Shown here in pieces: positions 27,277 to 35,148 of a stretch of 64,000 nt of DNA; positions within the stretch are counted from its first letter, which is position 1, and each line of letters begins with the position of its first letter. Position numbers and translations under genes: made by a program. Source of the stretch: JBGAMH01 sp044222045 (GTDB taxonomy: Bacteria; Eisenbacteria; RBG-16-71-46); assembly GCA_044222045.1 (NCBI GenBank), contig JBGAOB010000002.1, forward strand, positions 1-64,000. The letters are read 5' to 3'. The notes below the pieces were generated by a model. It saw nothing but the letters and a program-made list of their open reading frames with translations, had not been told where the DNA came from and did no database searches.

Positions 27277-28887
27277 ATGGCACCCACGGCTCGGAACATG
27301 AACTCGATCGATCAGCGCTCTTCTCCCGCCCGCTCCCGACTGCGTCGCGCCCACTGGCTGCTGTGGGGCGTGACGTTCACGCTGTTGCTGTCGCTGGCGC
27401 TCACCGTGCCGGCGCTGTACGTGCCGCTGCGCGAACTGGCCGGGCTCGACGAGGAGTTCCAGTGGATCCGCGACGCGTACCCGGTTCTGGTGGCACTCGT
27501 GGGGCTCGTGGTGGTGTTCGTGCTGTACACCGCGCTCAAGCAGGCCGAGCTCGACCGCACGCGCACCGCGCTGGAGCGCGAGGAGCGCGAGAAGGAGGGC
27601 GTGCGCACGCGGCTCTCCGAGTTGTCGTCGCTCTTCCAGGTGTCCACCACGCTGCACATGCAGCTGCGGCTGGAAGTCATCCTCGAGATCATCGTGCGCC
27701 GCGTCGTCAACACGCTGGGCGCGCAGCAGGCCTCGATCATGATCCTGAACCCCGAGTCCGGCGTGCTCGAAACGCGCGCGTCGTACGGGCTCGAGGCCGA
27801 GTTCTCGCGCGGTGCGCAGCGACGCGTGGGTGAGGGCATCGCCGGCTGGGTGGCGATGCGGCGCGAGGCCGTGCTGCTGGGCCAGCGCGCGCCGGGCGAC
27901 GAACTGGGCCGGCACTACAAGACCAACCGCAACATCACGTCGGCCGTGTCGATGCCGCTGCTGCTGGGCGAGCGCGTGCTGGGCGTGCTGAACGTGAACC
28001 GCATCGGCCACGACGAGTCGTTCGGCGAGACGCACGTGGAGATGCTGCGCACGTTCGCCGAGCACGTGGCGGCCGTGATCGACCGCGCCGCGGCGCTGGA
28101 ACGACTGGGCGATCGCGCACGCCGGCTGGAAGCGGACAACGAGAAGCTGAGCGAGCTGAACCGGCTGAAGGACGTCTTCCTGGCCACCGCCACGCACGAG
28201 TTGAAGAGCCCGCTGGGCTCGGTGCTGGCGTATGCGGACCTGCTCGAGGACGAGGACGGACGCCTGAGCCGGGAGCAGGCGCGGGAGTTCGTGGGCCGGT
28301 TGCGCGCGGAGGCGCAACGGCTGATGGCGCTGGTCGAGGACATCCTGGACCTGTCGCGGCTCGAGAGCGGCAAGCTCGCGCTCAAGTCGCGGGTGGTGAC
28401 GCCGGCCGACCTGGTGCGCGGCGCGGTGGAGACGAGCCGCGGCACGGCGCGCAAGCGCGGCGTGGAACTGGTCGAGGAAGTGCCGGCCACGCTGCCGGGG
28501 CTGGCGATGGACGAAGTGCGCATGCGGCAGGCCGTGGCGACGCTGATCGCCCGGGCGCTGCAGGTGACCCCGAAGGGCGGCAAGGTGACGGTGCGGGCCC
28601 ACGAGGACGCCCGGTGCTGCCGGATCGAAGTGCTGGATGGCGGCGCGCCTGTGCGGCCGGAGGCAGCCACGCACCTGTTCGAGCTCTTCCAGCACGGCGC
28701 TCCGGAGGGCGACGCCTCCGACGGACCGTCCCCGGGTATCTCGCTGCACCTGGTCCGGCGCCTGGCCGAGCTGCACGGCGGCCACGTGGGCTACGACCAC
28801 AACGAACGCAATGGCAACGTCTTCTGGGTGCGCCTGCCGTCACCGGAAGCGGCTGTGCTCGACGAGCCGGAGGCGCGCGCCGCCTGA
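27277..28887 (+). CDS. Membrane GAF-domain histidine kinase with degenerate ATPase motifs
   Basis: 536 residues. Two transmembrane helices (about residues 26-48 and 70-90) are followed by a coiled segment, a GAF domain (about 130-270), HisKA and an HATPase-like region. The phosphoacceptor is His307 in THELKSPLGS, and DILDLSRLESGK follows as expected. The ATP-site motifs are altered: the N-box reads TLIARALQVTP without its Asn, G1 reads DGGAPV instead of DxGxGI, and G2 reads GPSPGISL. It may therefore bind ATP poorly and act as a sensor or phosphatase partner. No response regulator adjoins it. The ATG at 27298 is an alternative start. Confidence 0.85.
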   Translation: MAPTARNMNSIDQRSSPARSRLRRAHWLLWGVTFTLLLSLALTVPALYVPLRELAGLDEEFQWIRDAYPVLVALVGLVVVFVLYTALKQAELDRTRTALEREEREKEGVRTRLSELSSLFQVSTTLHMQLRLEVILEIIVRRVVNTLGAQQASIMILNPESGVLETRASYGLEAEFSRGAQRRVGEGIAGWVAMRREAVLLGQRAPGDELGRHYKTNRNITSAVSMPLLLGERVLGVLNVNRIGHDESFGETHVEMLRTFAEHVAAVIDRAAALERLGDRARRLEADNEKLSELNRLKDVFLATATHELKSPLGSVLAYADLLEDEDGRLSREQAREFVGRLRAEAQRLMALVEDILDLSRLESGKLALKSRVVTPADLVRGAVETSRGTARKRGVELVEEVPATLPGLAMDEVRMRQAVATLIARALQVTPKGGKVTVRAHEDARCCRIEVLDGGAPVRPEAATHLFELFQHGAPEGDASDGPSPGISLHLVRRLAELHGGHVGYDHNERNGNVFWVRLPSPEAAVLDEPEARAA

Positions 28888-29072
28888 TCCGCGGCACGGG
28901 GCGGGCCCGGCGGTCGAACGGCCGGCTCGTCCGCCATGCGCCCCCTGTGCATCGCGCCGGGGATCGCCCCGCCCGAACCAGTCGGTCGGTCCGTCGCCCG
29001 ATTCCCTGCCCGGCCCGGCCCGCATCTCCCGGCGGATCGGCATCCCGCCGAGCCCCGATCTCCCTCCGGGCC

Positions 29073-29102
29073 TTGACGCTTCGGACCCCCCTCCCGTAGG
29101 CT
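29073..29102 (+). promoter_or_regulatory. Candidate rpmH promoter
   Basis: TTGACG (29073-29078), an 18-bp spacer and TAGGCT (29097-29102) lie about 50 nt before the rpmH start. The -35 box is one base from consensus. It probably drives rpmH-rnpA-yidD-yidC. The rest of the gap 28888-29149 shows no gene. Confidence 0.5.
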
Positions 29103-29149
29103 GCCCGACCTTTGCCACTCCACCTACCGATGCCGAGGTCCTTCGCACC

Positions 29150-29314
29150 ATGAAGCGCACTTTCCGTCCCCGCAACCGTCACCGGAAGAAGACGCATGGC
29201 TTCCGCGCCCGCATGTCGACGAAGGGCGGCCGCAAGGTCCTGTCCGCTCGCCGCAAGCAGGGCCGCAAGCGTCTGACCGTGTCGTCGGTCAAGACGACCA
29301 AGACGTCCCGATAA
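29150..29314 (+). CDS. rpmH: 50S ribosomal protein L34
   Basis: 54 residues, very basic, with the L34 hallmarks MKRTFRPRNRHRKKTHGF and RKVLSARRKQGRKRL. The C-terminal extension VSSVKTTKTSR is slightly longer than in the 44-46-residue forms of many bacteria. It is a structural protein of the large ribosomal subunit. It opens the conserved cluster rpmH-rnpA-yidD-yidC-jag; dnaA, often found just upstream, is absent here. Confidence 0.97.
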   Translation: MKRTFRPRNRHRKKTHGFRARMSTKGGRKVLSARRKQGRKRLTVSSVKTTKTSR

Positions 29315-29361
29315 ACGCACCGTCCGCGCCGCTCGCGGCCGCGGTCATCCCGCGAGGCCTC

Positions 29362-29745
29362 GTGCCGAGCCCGCCGCCCTCCGAACGTCTTCTTTCCCAG
29401 CACCGACTTCGCAAGGGCGCCGACTACGCCACGGTCCGGGAACTCGGGACGGCGTTTCGCGGTCGCGCCTGCCTGCTCCTCGCGTACGCCCGCTCGGGAG
29501 AGATCTCCCGCGTGGGCTTCATCGCCAGCAAGCGGGGCGTGGGTGGCGCGGTACAGCGCAATCGCGCGCGGCGCAGGTTGCGCGAGATCGTGCGGCGTCG
29601 CTGGCCGCGCATGCCGCATGAGGGGTTCCTGCTCGTGTTCATCGCCTCCCGCGCCACGCTCACCACGGCGCACCAGCAGTTGGCCAGCGAGGTGGAGAGC
29701 CTGCTCGCGCACGCCGGCGCCTTGAAGCCGGTGAGCGAAGCCTGA
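29362..29745 (+). CDS. rnpA: Ribonuclease P protein component
   Basis: 127 residues, GTG start. RnpA binds the RNase P RNA and helps mature tRNA 5' ends. The signature VGFIASKRGVGGAVQRNRARR, including the RNR motif, is present, and the N-terminus LRKGADYATVRELG is typical. It sits 47 nt after rpmH and 5 nt before yidD, the usual order. Confidence 0.96.
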   Translation: MPSPPPSERLLSQHRLRKGADYATVRELGTAFRGRACLLLAYARSGEISRVGFIASKRGVGGAVQRNRARRRLREIVRRRWPRMPHEGFLLVFIASRATLTTAHQQLASEVESLLAHAGALKPVSEA

Positions 29746-29750
29746 GCCTC

Positions 29751-29960
29751 ATGCGTGCGTTCCTCCTGTTCCTGATCCGCACGTACCAGACCCTTCGCCC
29801 CGCGTCGATGCGCGGGGCCTGCCGGCACGTACCGTCCTGTTCCGAGTACGCGTTCCTCGCCGTCGAACGGCATGGCGCGCTGCGGGGAGGCTGGCTCGCG
29901 ATCAAGCGCGTGGCCCGCTGTCATCCGCTCGGGACACACGGGCTGGACCCGGTCCCCTGA
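29751..29960 (+). CDS. yidD: Membrane protein insertion efficiency factor YidD
   Basis: 69 residues. The family motifs FLIRTYQ, CRHVPSCSEYAFLAVERHG and RCHPLGTHGLDPVP are all present, including the three conserved cysteines. YidD associates with the inner membrane and helps YidC insert proteins. It starts 5 nt after rnpA and ends 2 nt before yidC. Confidence 0.95.
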   Translation: MRAFLLFLIRTYQTLRPASMRGACRHVPSCSEYAFLAVERHGALRGGWLAIKRVARCHPLGTHGLDPVP

Positions 29961-29962
29961 CC

Positions 29963-31783
29963 ATGGATCGCAGAACCGTTCTGACGCTGCTCGTCGTTCT
30001 GCTGGTGTTCGCCGGCTTCTCGGCCCTGCAGAGCCGCTACGCCCCCAAGCGCAAGCCCGTGCCGCCCGCGGTCGCGGAATCCACGCTCGCGCACTCCGAC
30101 TCGAATGCCGCGGACACCACGCAGGTGCGCTCGCTGTCGGGCGCCGCGTCGATGTCGCCGTCGTCGCCGACCGCCGCCGCACCGGTCGCGGTGTCGCTGC
30201 CCGTGCGCGAGGTGTCGCTGGAGACGCCGCTCTACCACGCGGTGTTCAGCAGCCGCGGTGCACGCCTGCTGTCGGTGGAGCTCAAGCAGCACGCAGCCGC
30301 GCACGGCGTGTCGAACTACGGTGTGCACCCGAACCGCCGCCCGCGCCGCGGGCAGGAGATTCCCGAGGGCGACCGCGTCGTGCTCGCGAACTCGCCGCTG
30401 TTCGGGCTCGACCTGGGCTCGCGCGGCTCGCTGCGCTCGCTGTCGGACGTCGTGTACGCGGTCGCCGAGAGCGCCGACGCCTCCGGCCAGGTGCGCGCGC
30501 TCACGTTCACGTCGAGCGACTCGGCGTCGGGCACGCTGCTGCGGCAGACCTGGCGCGTGCGCGAGAACACCTACGCGCTCGACCTCGAGGTGGAGGTCCG
30601 CGGCCTGCCCGACTCGTGGCGGCTGTCGGAGTACTCGCTCACGTCGCGCACGTGGCCGCTGATCACCGAGGCGAACTTCCAGCAGGAGCAGCGCTCCGTG
30701 CGCGGCGTGAGCCTGGTGGGCACGAACCTGCACCGCGACGGCGCGGGCGGGCTCGTGAACAAGCCGGTCAAGGTGCACGACGGCGCGGCGCGCTTCGCCG
30801 GCGTGCAGTCGCACTACTTCATGGCGCTCGTCGCCAGCACCGGGGACGCCGGCCGCGCGGCCATCACCGGCGGTGCGAACGCGAACTTCACCACCGAGCA
30901 GCTGCAGCGCATGCCGCCGAGCACGCCGAAGCAGATGCCGACCGCCATCGGCACGCTGGTGATGCCGCTGCCCACGGCGAGCGCGCCGGTGCAGCGGTTC
31001 ATCGCCTACTTCGGCCCCGGCGACTACGAGACGCTGCACAAGCTGGGCTTCGACCTCGACCGCGCGGTGGACCTGGGCTGGAACTGGATCACGCCGGTCA
31101 GCAAGCTGCTGCTGGCGCTGCTCAAGGCGATCGAACGGCTGGTGCACAACTACGGGCTCACGATCATCCTGCTGGCCACGCTCGTGCGGCTGCTGCTGCA
31201 CCCGGTCAACATGTCGAGCATGAAGAGCATGCGCTCCATGACCAAGCTGCAGCCCGAGATCGAGCGCCTGCGCGAGAAGTACAAGAACGACCCGCAGGCC
31301 CTGAACACGGCCACGATGGCGCTGTACAAGGAGAACAAGGTCAACCCGGCGGGCGGCTGCGTGCCGATGCTGCTGCAGATGCCGCTGTTCATCGCGCTCT
31401 ACTCGGTGCTGATGAGCGCCATCGACCTGCGGCAGGCGCCGTTCGTGGGCTGGATCCACGACCTGTCGGCGCCCGACCAGCTGTTCGCGCTCGGGCCGCT
31501 GCCCCTGCGCGTGCTTCCCATCCTGATGGCCCTGACGGGGTTCCTGTCCCAGGTGCTGGCGCCCACGAATCCGCAGCAGGCGCCCACCATGTACATGATG
31601 AACTTCGTCATGCTGTTCTTCTTCTACAACCTGCCTTCGGGTCTGGTGCTCTACTGGACCGTGATGAACGTGCTGACGGCGCTGCAGCAGTGGATGGTCA
31701 ACCGCAGCGACGTCGGCGTGGTCGTGGTTCCGGAGGCCGCGGGAAAGGGCGGCAAGGCCGGGAACCCCAGGCGCCGCGGGTAG
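29963..31783 (+). CDS. yidC: Membrane protein insertase YidC
   Basis: 606 residues, the long Gram-negative form. An N-terminal signal-anchor helix (about 5-21) is followed by a low-complexity linker, the large periplasmic P1 beta-sandwich domain (about 75-340), and the conserved five-helix insertase core (about 365-590). Core landmarks are YGLTIILLATLVRLLLHPVN with the functional Arg, QPEIERLREKYKND, NPAGGCVPMLLQMPLFIALY and LPSGLVLYWTVMNVLTALQQ. It inserts and folds inner-membrane proteins with or without SecYEG. The gap of 295 bp before jag shows nothing recognisable. Confidence 0.97.
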   Translation: MDRRTVLTLLVVLLVFAGFSALQSRYAPKRKPVPPAVAESTLAHSDSNAADTTQVRSLSGAASMSPSSPTAAAPVAVSLPVREVSLETPLYHAVFSSRGARLLSVELKQHAAAHGVSNYGVHPNRRPRRGQEIPEGDRVVLANSPLFGLDLGSRGSLRSLSDVVYAVAESADASGQVRALTFTSSDSASGTLLRQTWRVRENTYALDLEVEVRGLPDSWRLSEYSLTSRTWPLITEANFQQEQRSVRGVSLVGTNLHRDGAGGLVNKPVKVHDGAARFAGVQSHYFMALVASTGDAGRAAITGGANANFTTEQLQRMPPSTPKQMPTAIGTLVMPLPTASAPVQRFIAYFGPGDYETLHKLGFDLDRAVDLGWNWITPVSKLLLALLKAIERLVHNYGLTIILLATLVRLLLHPVNMSSMKSMRSMTKLQPEIERLREKYKNDPQALNTATMALYKENKVNPAGGCVPMLLQMPLFIALYSVLMSAIDLRQAPFVGWIHDLSAPDQLFALGPLPLRVLPILMALTGFLSQVLAPTNPQQAPTMYMMNFVMLFFFYNLPSGLVLYWTVMNVLTALQQWMVNRSDVGVVVVPEAAGKGGKAGNPRRRG

Positions 31784-32078
31784 GCGCGGTGTCGCGATTC
31801 GGCATGGCGGGACGGGCCCGTGCCGAAGTAGTCTTGCCCGTCTCACTCGACGCGGCCCCAGTGGCCGCGCGGCCCGGCGAACGACCCGCTCCCGGCGCGT
31901 GCTGACGCGCGACGGTGCGAGCGGACGAGCGCGGCCGCGCCCCGGGGCTCCATCCAAAAGAACGCGGATCCGCGACATGACGAGCCACGTTCGCGCCACG
32001 GCATCGAGCCGATCGGCGCGGGCGCCCGATGGGGCGACGCTCGTCACCGCCAGAGGTTCGCGCATTCCGGGGAATCAC

Positions 32079-33650
32079 ATGGCAGCCAAGGGTTCGGTGT
32101 ACGAAGGAAAGACTTACGAGGAAGCCGTCGCGAAGGGGCTTTCGGAACTCGGTCTCAACCGGGCGGAAGCGCTCGTCACCACCATCGAGGAAGGCAAGGG
32201 CGGGTTCCTGGGCTTCGGCGCGCGCCCGTTCAAGGTGAGCGTGATGCGCCGCCCCGGTGGTGCGATCCGCGAGCCCGAAGACGGCGGTGGCGATCGTCGC
32301 GGGGGTCGCGGGGGTCGCGGTGGCCGCGAGGAGTCGCGCGGCGGACGCGGTGGTCGCGGTGGTCGCGAGGAGTCGCGGGGTGACCGCGGCGGTCGCGGTG
32401 GTCGCGAGGAGCGGGGTGGCCGGGGTGGTCGCGACGAGCGCCGGGACGGCAAGAAGCCGCAGCCCGTGGCGGCCGAAGGCGCGCGCCGCGACGAAACGCG
32501 CGCGGACGAACCGCGGCGCGGAGACCGCCGGGATCGCGGGCCGCGCGAAGACCGCGGGCCGCGCGAAGACCGCGCACCGCGCGAGGACCGCGCACCGCGC
32601 GAGGAGCGTGGGCCGCGCGAGGAGCGCGTCGCCCGTGACGATCGCGGCCCGCGCGAGGAGCGTGCGCCGCGTTCGGAGCGCCGCGGGGCCGACCGCCCCG
32701 AGCGTCGCCCCGACGAGCGTCGCGAGGAGCCGCGCCCGGTGGCGGCGGAGGCCTCGCCGGTGGCGGAGGTTCGTGCCGCGGGCGAGGGAGACTTCGGCGC
32801 CGCGGGTAGTGAGAGCTCCGAGGAGCGTCGTCGCCGTCGCCGCCGCGGCCGCCGCGGCGGGCGTGGTCGCCGCCGTGAGGGCGCCGGTGTCGCGCCGGCC
32901 GAAGCTGTGAATGGAAGCGCGCACGCCGTGGACCAGGACGACTTCGAGGAGGACGTGATGCCGGTGAACGACTCGGCCAACGAGCCGGTTCCCACGCGCG
33001 CCGAGGCGCCCGTGGTGGAGCGTGCACCCGAACCGGTGCGCGAGGCCGAGCCCGTGGCCGCGATGGCGGCGCCCGTGTCGGCTCCGGCCGCGGCGGCCCC
33101 GCTGCCCGCGCCGCGCCCGGCCCGTCGCGAGGAGCCGGCCGACGATCGCGCTCCCAACCTGAACGAGGCGGAACTCGCCGAGACCAGCCGCCGGCTCACC
33201 ACCGACCTGCTGGCCGCGATGGGCTTCCAGGCCACGGTCGAAGTGGCCGTGCAGGGCACGCGCGCCGACGTGACGGCCGAGGTGTCGCAGGACGACGACC
33301 TGCTGAACGGCCGCAAGGGCGAGGTGCGGCAGGCACTGCAGCACCTGCTCAACCGCTTCCTCAATCGCGGCGAGGGCTCGCACTACCATCTGCAACTCGA
33401 GATCAACGACTTCTGGAAGCGCCGCGAACTGGAGCTGGAGGAACTGGCCCGCTCGCTCGCCGACCAGGCCGTGGCGGATCGCGCCGAGATGGTGACGGAG
33501 TACCTGAACTCGCAGGAGCGCCGCATCGTGCACGTGACGCTGAAGGAAGACCCTCGCGTGCGCACGTACGCGCTGGGTACGGGCATGATCAAACGCGTCG
33601 CCGTGGCGCCGGCGGACTTCCCCGAGCGCACCGCGGACGACGAGGCCTGA
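32079..33650 (+). CDS. jag: Jag/KhpB RNA-binding protein with a long RGG-type insert
   Basis: 523 residues, roughly twice the usual size or more. The Jag_N domain is at residues 1-60 (YEGKTYEEAVAKGLSELGL, FLGFGARPFKV). The KH domain is near 360-450 (LLAAMGFQATVEVAVQG) and the R3H domain ends the protein (ERRIVHVTLKEDPRVRTYALG). Between them lies a roughly 300-residue low-complexity segment: RGGRGGREESRGG-type repeats, then DRGPRED/APREER repeats, then an Ala/Pro/Glu-rich part. KhpB proteins bind RNA with KhpA and affect cell division and sRNA-mRNA pairing. The RGG insert should add RNA binding or condensation, which is inference. The start at MAAKGSVYEGK matches the family N-terminus. A terminator follows. 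Confidence 0.93.
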   Translation: MAAKGSVYEGKTYEEAVAKGLSELGLNRAEALVTTIEEGKGGFLGFGARPFKVSVMRRPGGAIREPEDGGGDRRGGRGGRGGREESRGGRGGRGGREESRGDRGGRGGREERGGRGGRDERRDGKKPQPVAAEGARRDETRADEPRRGDRRDRGPREDRGPREDRAPREDRAPREERGPREERVARDDRGPREERAPRSERRGADRPERRPDERREEPRPVAAEASPVAEVRAAGEGDFGAAGSESSEERRRRRRRGRRGGRGRRREGAGVAPAEAVNGSAHAVDQDDFEEDVMPVNDSANEPVPTRAEAPVVERAPEPVREAEPVAAMAAPVSAPAAAAPLPAPRPARREEPADDRAPNLNEAELAETSRRLTTDLLAAMGFQATVEVAVQGTRADVTAEVSQDDDLLNGRKGEVRQALQHLLNRFLNRGEGSHYHLQLEINDFWKRRELELEELARSLADQAVADRAEMVTEYLNSQERRIVHVTLKEDPRVRTYALGTGMIKRVAVAPADFPERTADDEA

Positions 33651-33674
33651 TCCGGAGTTCATCGCATCGCGCAC

Positions 33675-33711
33675 CGGGCCCGGGCCTCACGGTCCGGGCC
33701 CGCTGCTTTTT
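33675..33711 (+). terminator. Rho-independent terminator between jag and mnmE
   Basis: CGGGCCCGG (33675-33683) pairs with CCGGGCCCG (33694-33702) around a 10-nt loop, followed within a few bases by TTTTT (33707-33711). It lies 24 nt after the jag stop and 34 nt before mnmE. Confidence 0.75.
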
Positions 33712-33745
33712 CGCCCACTTCCTGCCCCGAGGCTTCGCCGGTCCC

Positions 33746-35134
33746 ATGACGCTCGGCTCGCTCGACGACACCATCGCCGCGATCGCCACCGCGCCCGGCG
33801 CGGCGGGGCTGGCGGTGGTGCGCGTGAGCGGTCCGCGGGCGCTCGCGTGCGCGGACGCGGTGTTCGGCGGCGGGGTCCGGCTCGCCGAGGCGGCCTCGCA
33901 CACGCTGCACCACGGCTGGGCCGTGGACGCCGCGGGCGCGCGGCTGGACGAAGTGGTGGCGGCGGTGTTCCGCGCGCCGCGTTCGTACACGCGCGAGGAC
34001 GTGGTGGAGCTGTCGTGCCACGGCGGCTCCTTGCCGGCGCGCGCGCTGGTGGACGCGCTGCTCGCCGCGGGCGCGCGCGCGGCGGGGCCCGGCGAGTTCA
34101 CGATGCGAGCGTTCCTGAATGGGCGCATCGACCTGGTGCAGGCGGAGTCGGTGGCCGACCTGATCGATGCCGAGACCGAGTCGGCCCGGCGGCTGGCGCT
34201 CTCGCAGCTGGCGGGCGATCTGTCGCGCCGGCTCTCGGCGCTGTCGGAGCGCGTGGCCGACGCCGCGGCGGAGGTCGAGGCGCGCGTGGACTTCGCCGAG
34301 GACGTGGGCGGCGTCGAGGTGCCGCCGCACGTGGTGCAGGCGATCGGCGCGGTGGCCGCCGAACTCGACGGGTTGCTCGAGGGCGAGGCGTGGGCGCGCG
34401 CCGTGCGCGGTGGTGTGCACGTGCCGCTGGTGGGGCGGCCGAACGCCGGCAAGTCGTCGCTGTTCAACCGGCTCGTCGGCGAGGAGCGCGCCATCGTCAC
34501 CGCGGTGCCCGGCACCACGCGCGACCGCGTGAGCGAGAGCGTGGTGCTGGCCGGCGTGCGCGTGACGTTTTCGGACACGGCGGGCCTGCGCGAGACGTCC
34601 GACCCCGTCGAATCGATCGGCGTGGCCCGCACGCAGGCGGCGCTGGACGAGAGCCCGGTGGTGGTGCTGGTGGTGGACGGCGCGCAGCCGCTGTCGGTGG
34701 ACGACACCGCCCTCGCCGCACGACTGGCGGAGCGGCGCGTGGTGGTCGCGCTCAACAAGCTCGACCGCCCGCGGGCAGCGGACGCCGCGACCGTGGCGGC
34801 CGAGCTGGGCGTGCCGGCGGCGAGCGTGGTGGACGTGAGCGCGACGACGGGCGCAGGGCTGGACGGGCTGCGGAACGCGCTGCTCGCGGCGCTCGGCGTG
34901 CGCGACGGCGAGGCACCCGAGGCGTCGGTCGCGAACCCGCGGCACGGCGAGGCGCTCGATCGCGCGCGCGCGGCGTTGTGGCGCGCGGCCGAAGTGGCCG
35001 GGCGCGGCGAGCCGGGCGAGATCGTGGCGATGGAACTGCGCGAGGCGCTCGCGGCGATCGGCGAAGTGCGCGGCACCGACGTGGGCCCCGACCTGCTGGA
35101 GCGCATCTTCTCGCGCTTCTGCATCGGCAAGTGA
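33746..35134 (+). CDS. mnmE: tRNA uridine-5-carboxymethylaminomethyl modification GTPase MnmE
   Basis: 462 residues. The N-terminal tetrahydrofolate-binding domain begins DTIAAIATAPGAAGLAVVR and contains FVHARE-equivalent SYTREDVVELSCHGG. The G domain near residue 230 has GRPNAGKSSL, TTRDR, DTAGLRE and NKLDRP. The C-terminus FCIGK supplies the catalytic Cys. With MnmG it modifies the wobble uridine of certain tRNAs. Its stop overlaps a possible GTG start of mnmG, so the two subunits are coupled. The start is only 34 nt after a terminator, so transcription must read through it or begin inside it. Confidence 0.97.
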   Translation: MTLGSLDDTIAAIATAPGAAGLAVVRVSGPRALACADAVFGGGVRLAEAASHTLHHGWAVDAAGARLDEVVAAVFRAPRSYTREDVVELSCHGGSLPARALVDALLAAGARAAGPGEFTMRAFLNGRIDLVQAESVADLIDAETESARRLALSQLAGDLSRRLSALSERVADAAAEVEARVDFAEDVGGVEVPPHVVQAIGAVAAELDGLLEGEAWARAVRGGVHVPLVGRPNAGKSSLFNRLVGEERAIVTAVPGTTRDRVSESVVLAGVRVTFSDTAGLRETSDPVESIGVARTQAALDESPVVVLVVDGAQPLSVDDTALAARLAERRVVVALNKLDRPRAADAATVAAELGVPAASVVDVSATTGAGLDGLRNALLAALGVRDGEAPEASVANPRHGEALDRARAALWRAAEVAGRGEPGEIVAMELREALAAIGEVRGTDVGPDLLERIFSRFCIGK

Positions 35135-35148
35135 GCGGGGCGGACGCG

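Noticed and set aside
28888..29149. oriC
   Set aside because: No TTATCCACA-like boxes and no AT-rich unwinding region are visible.
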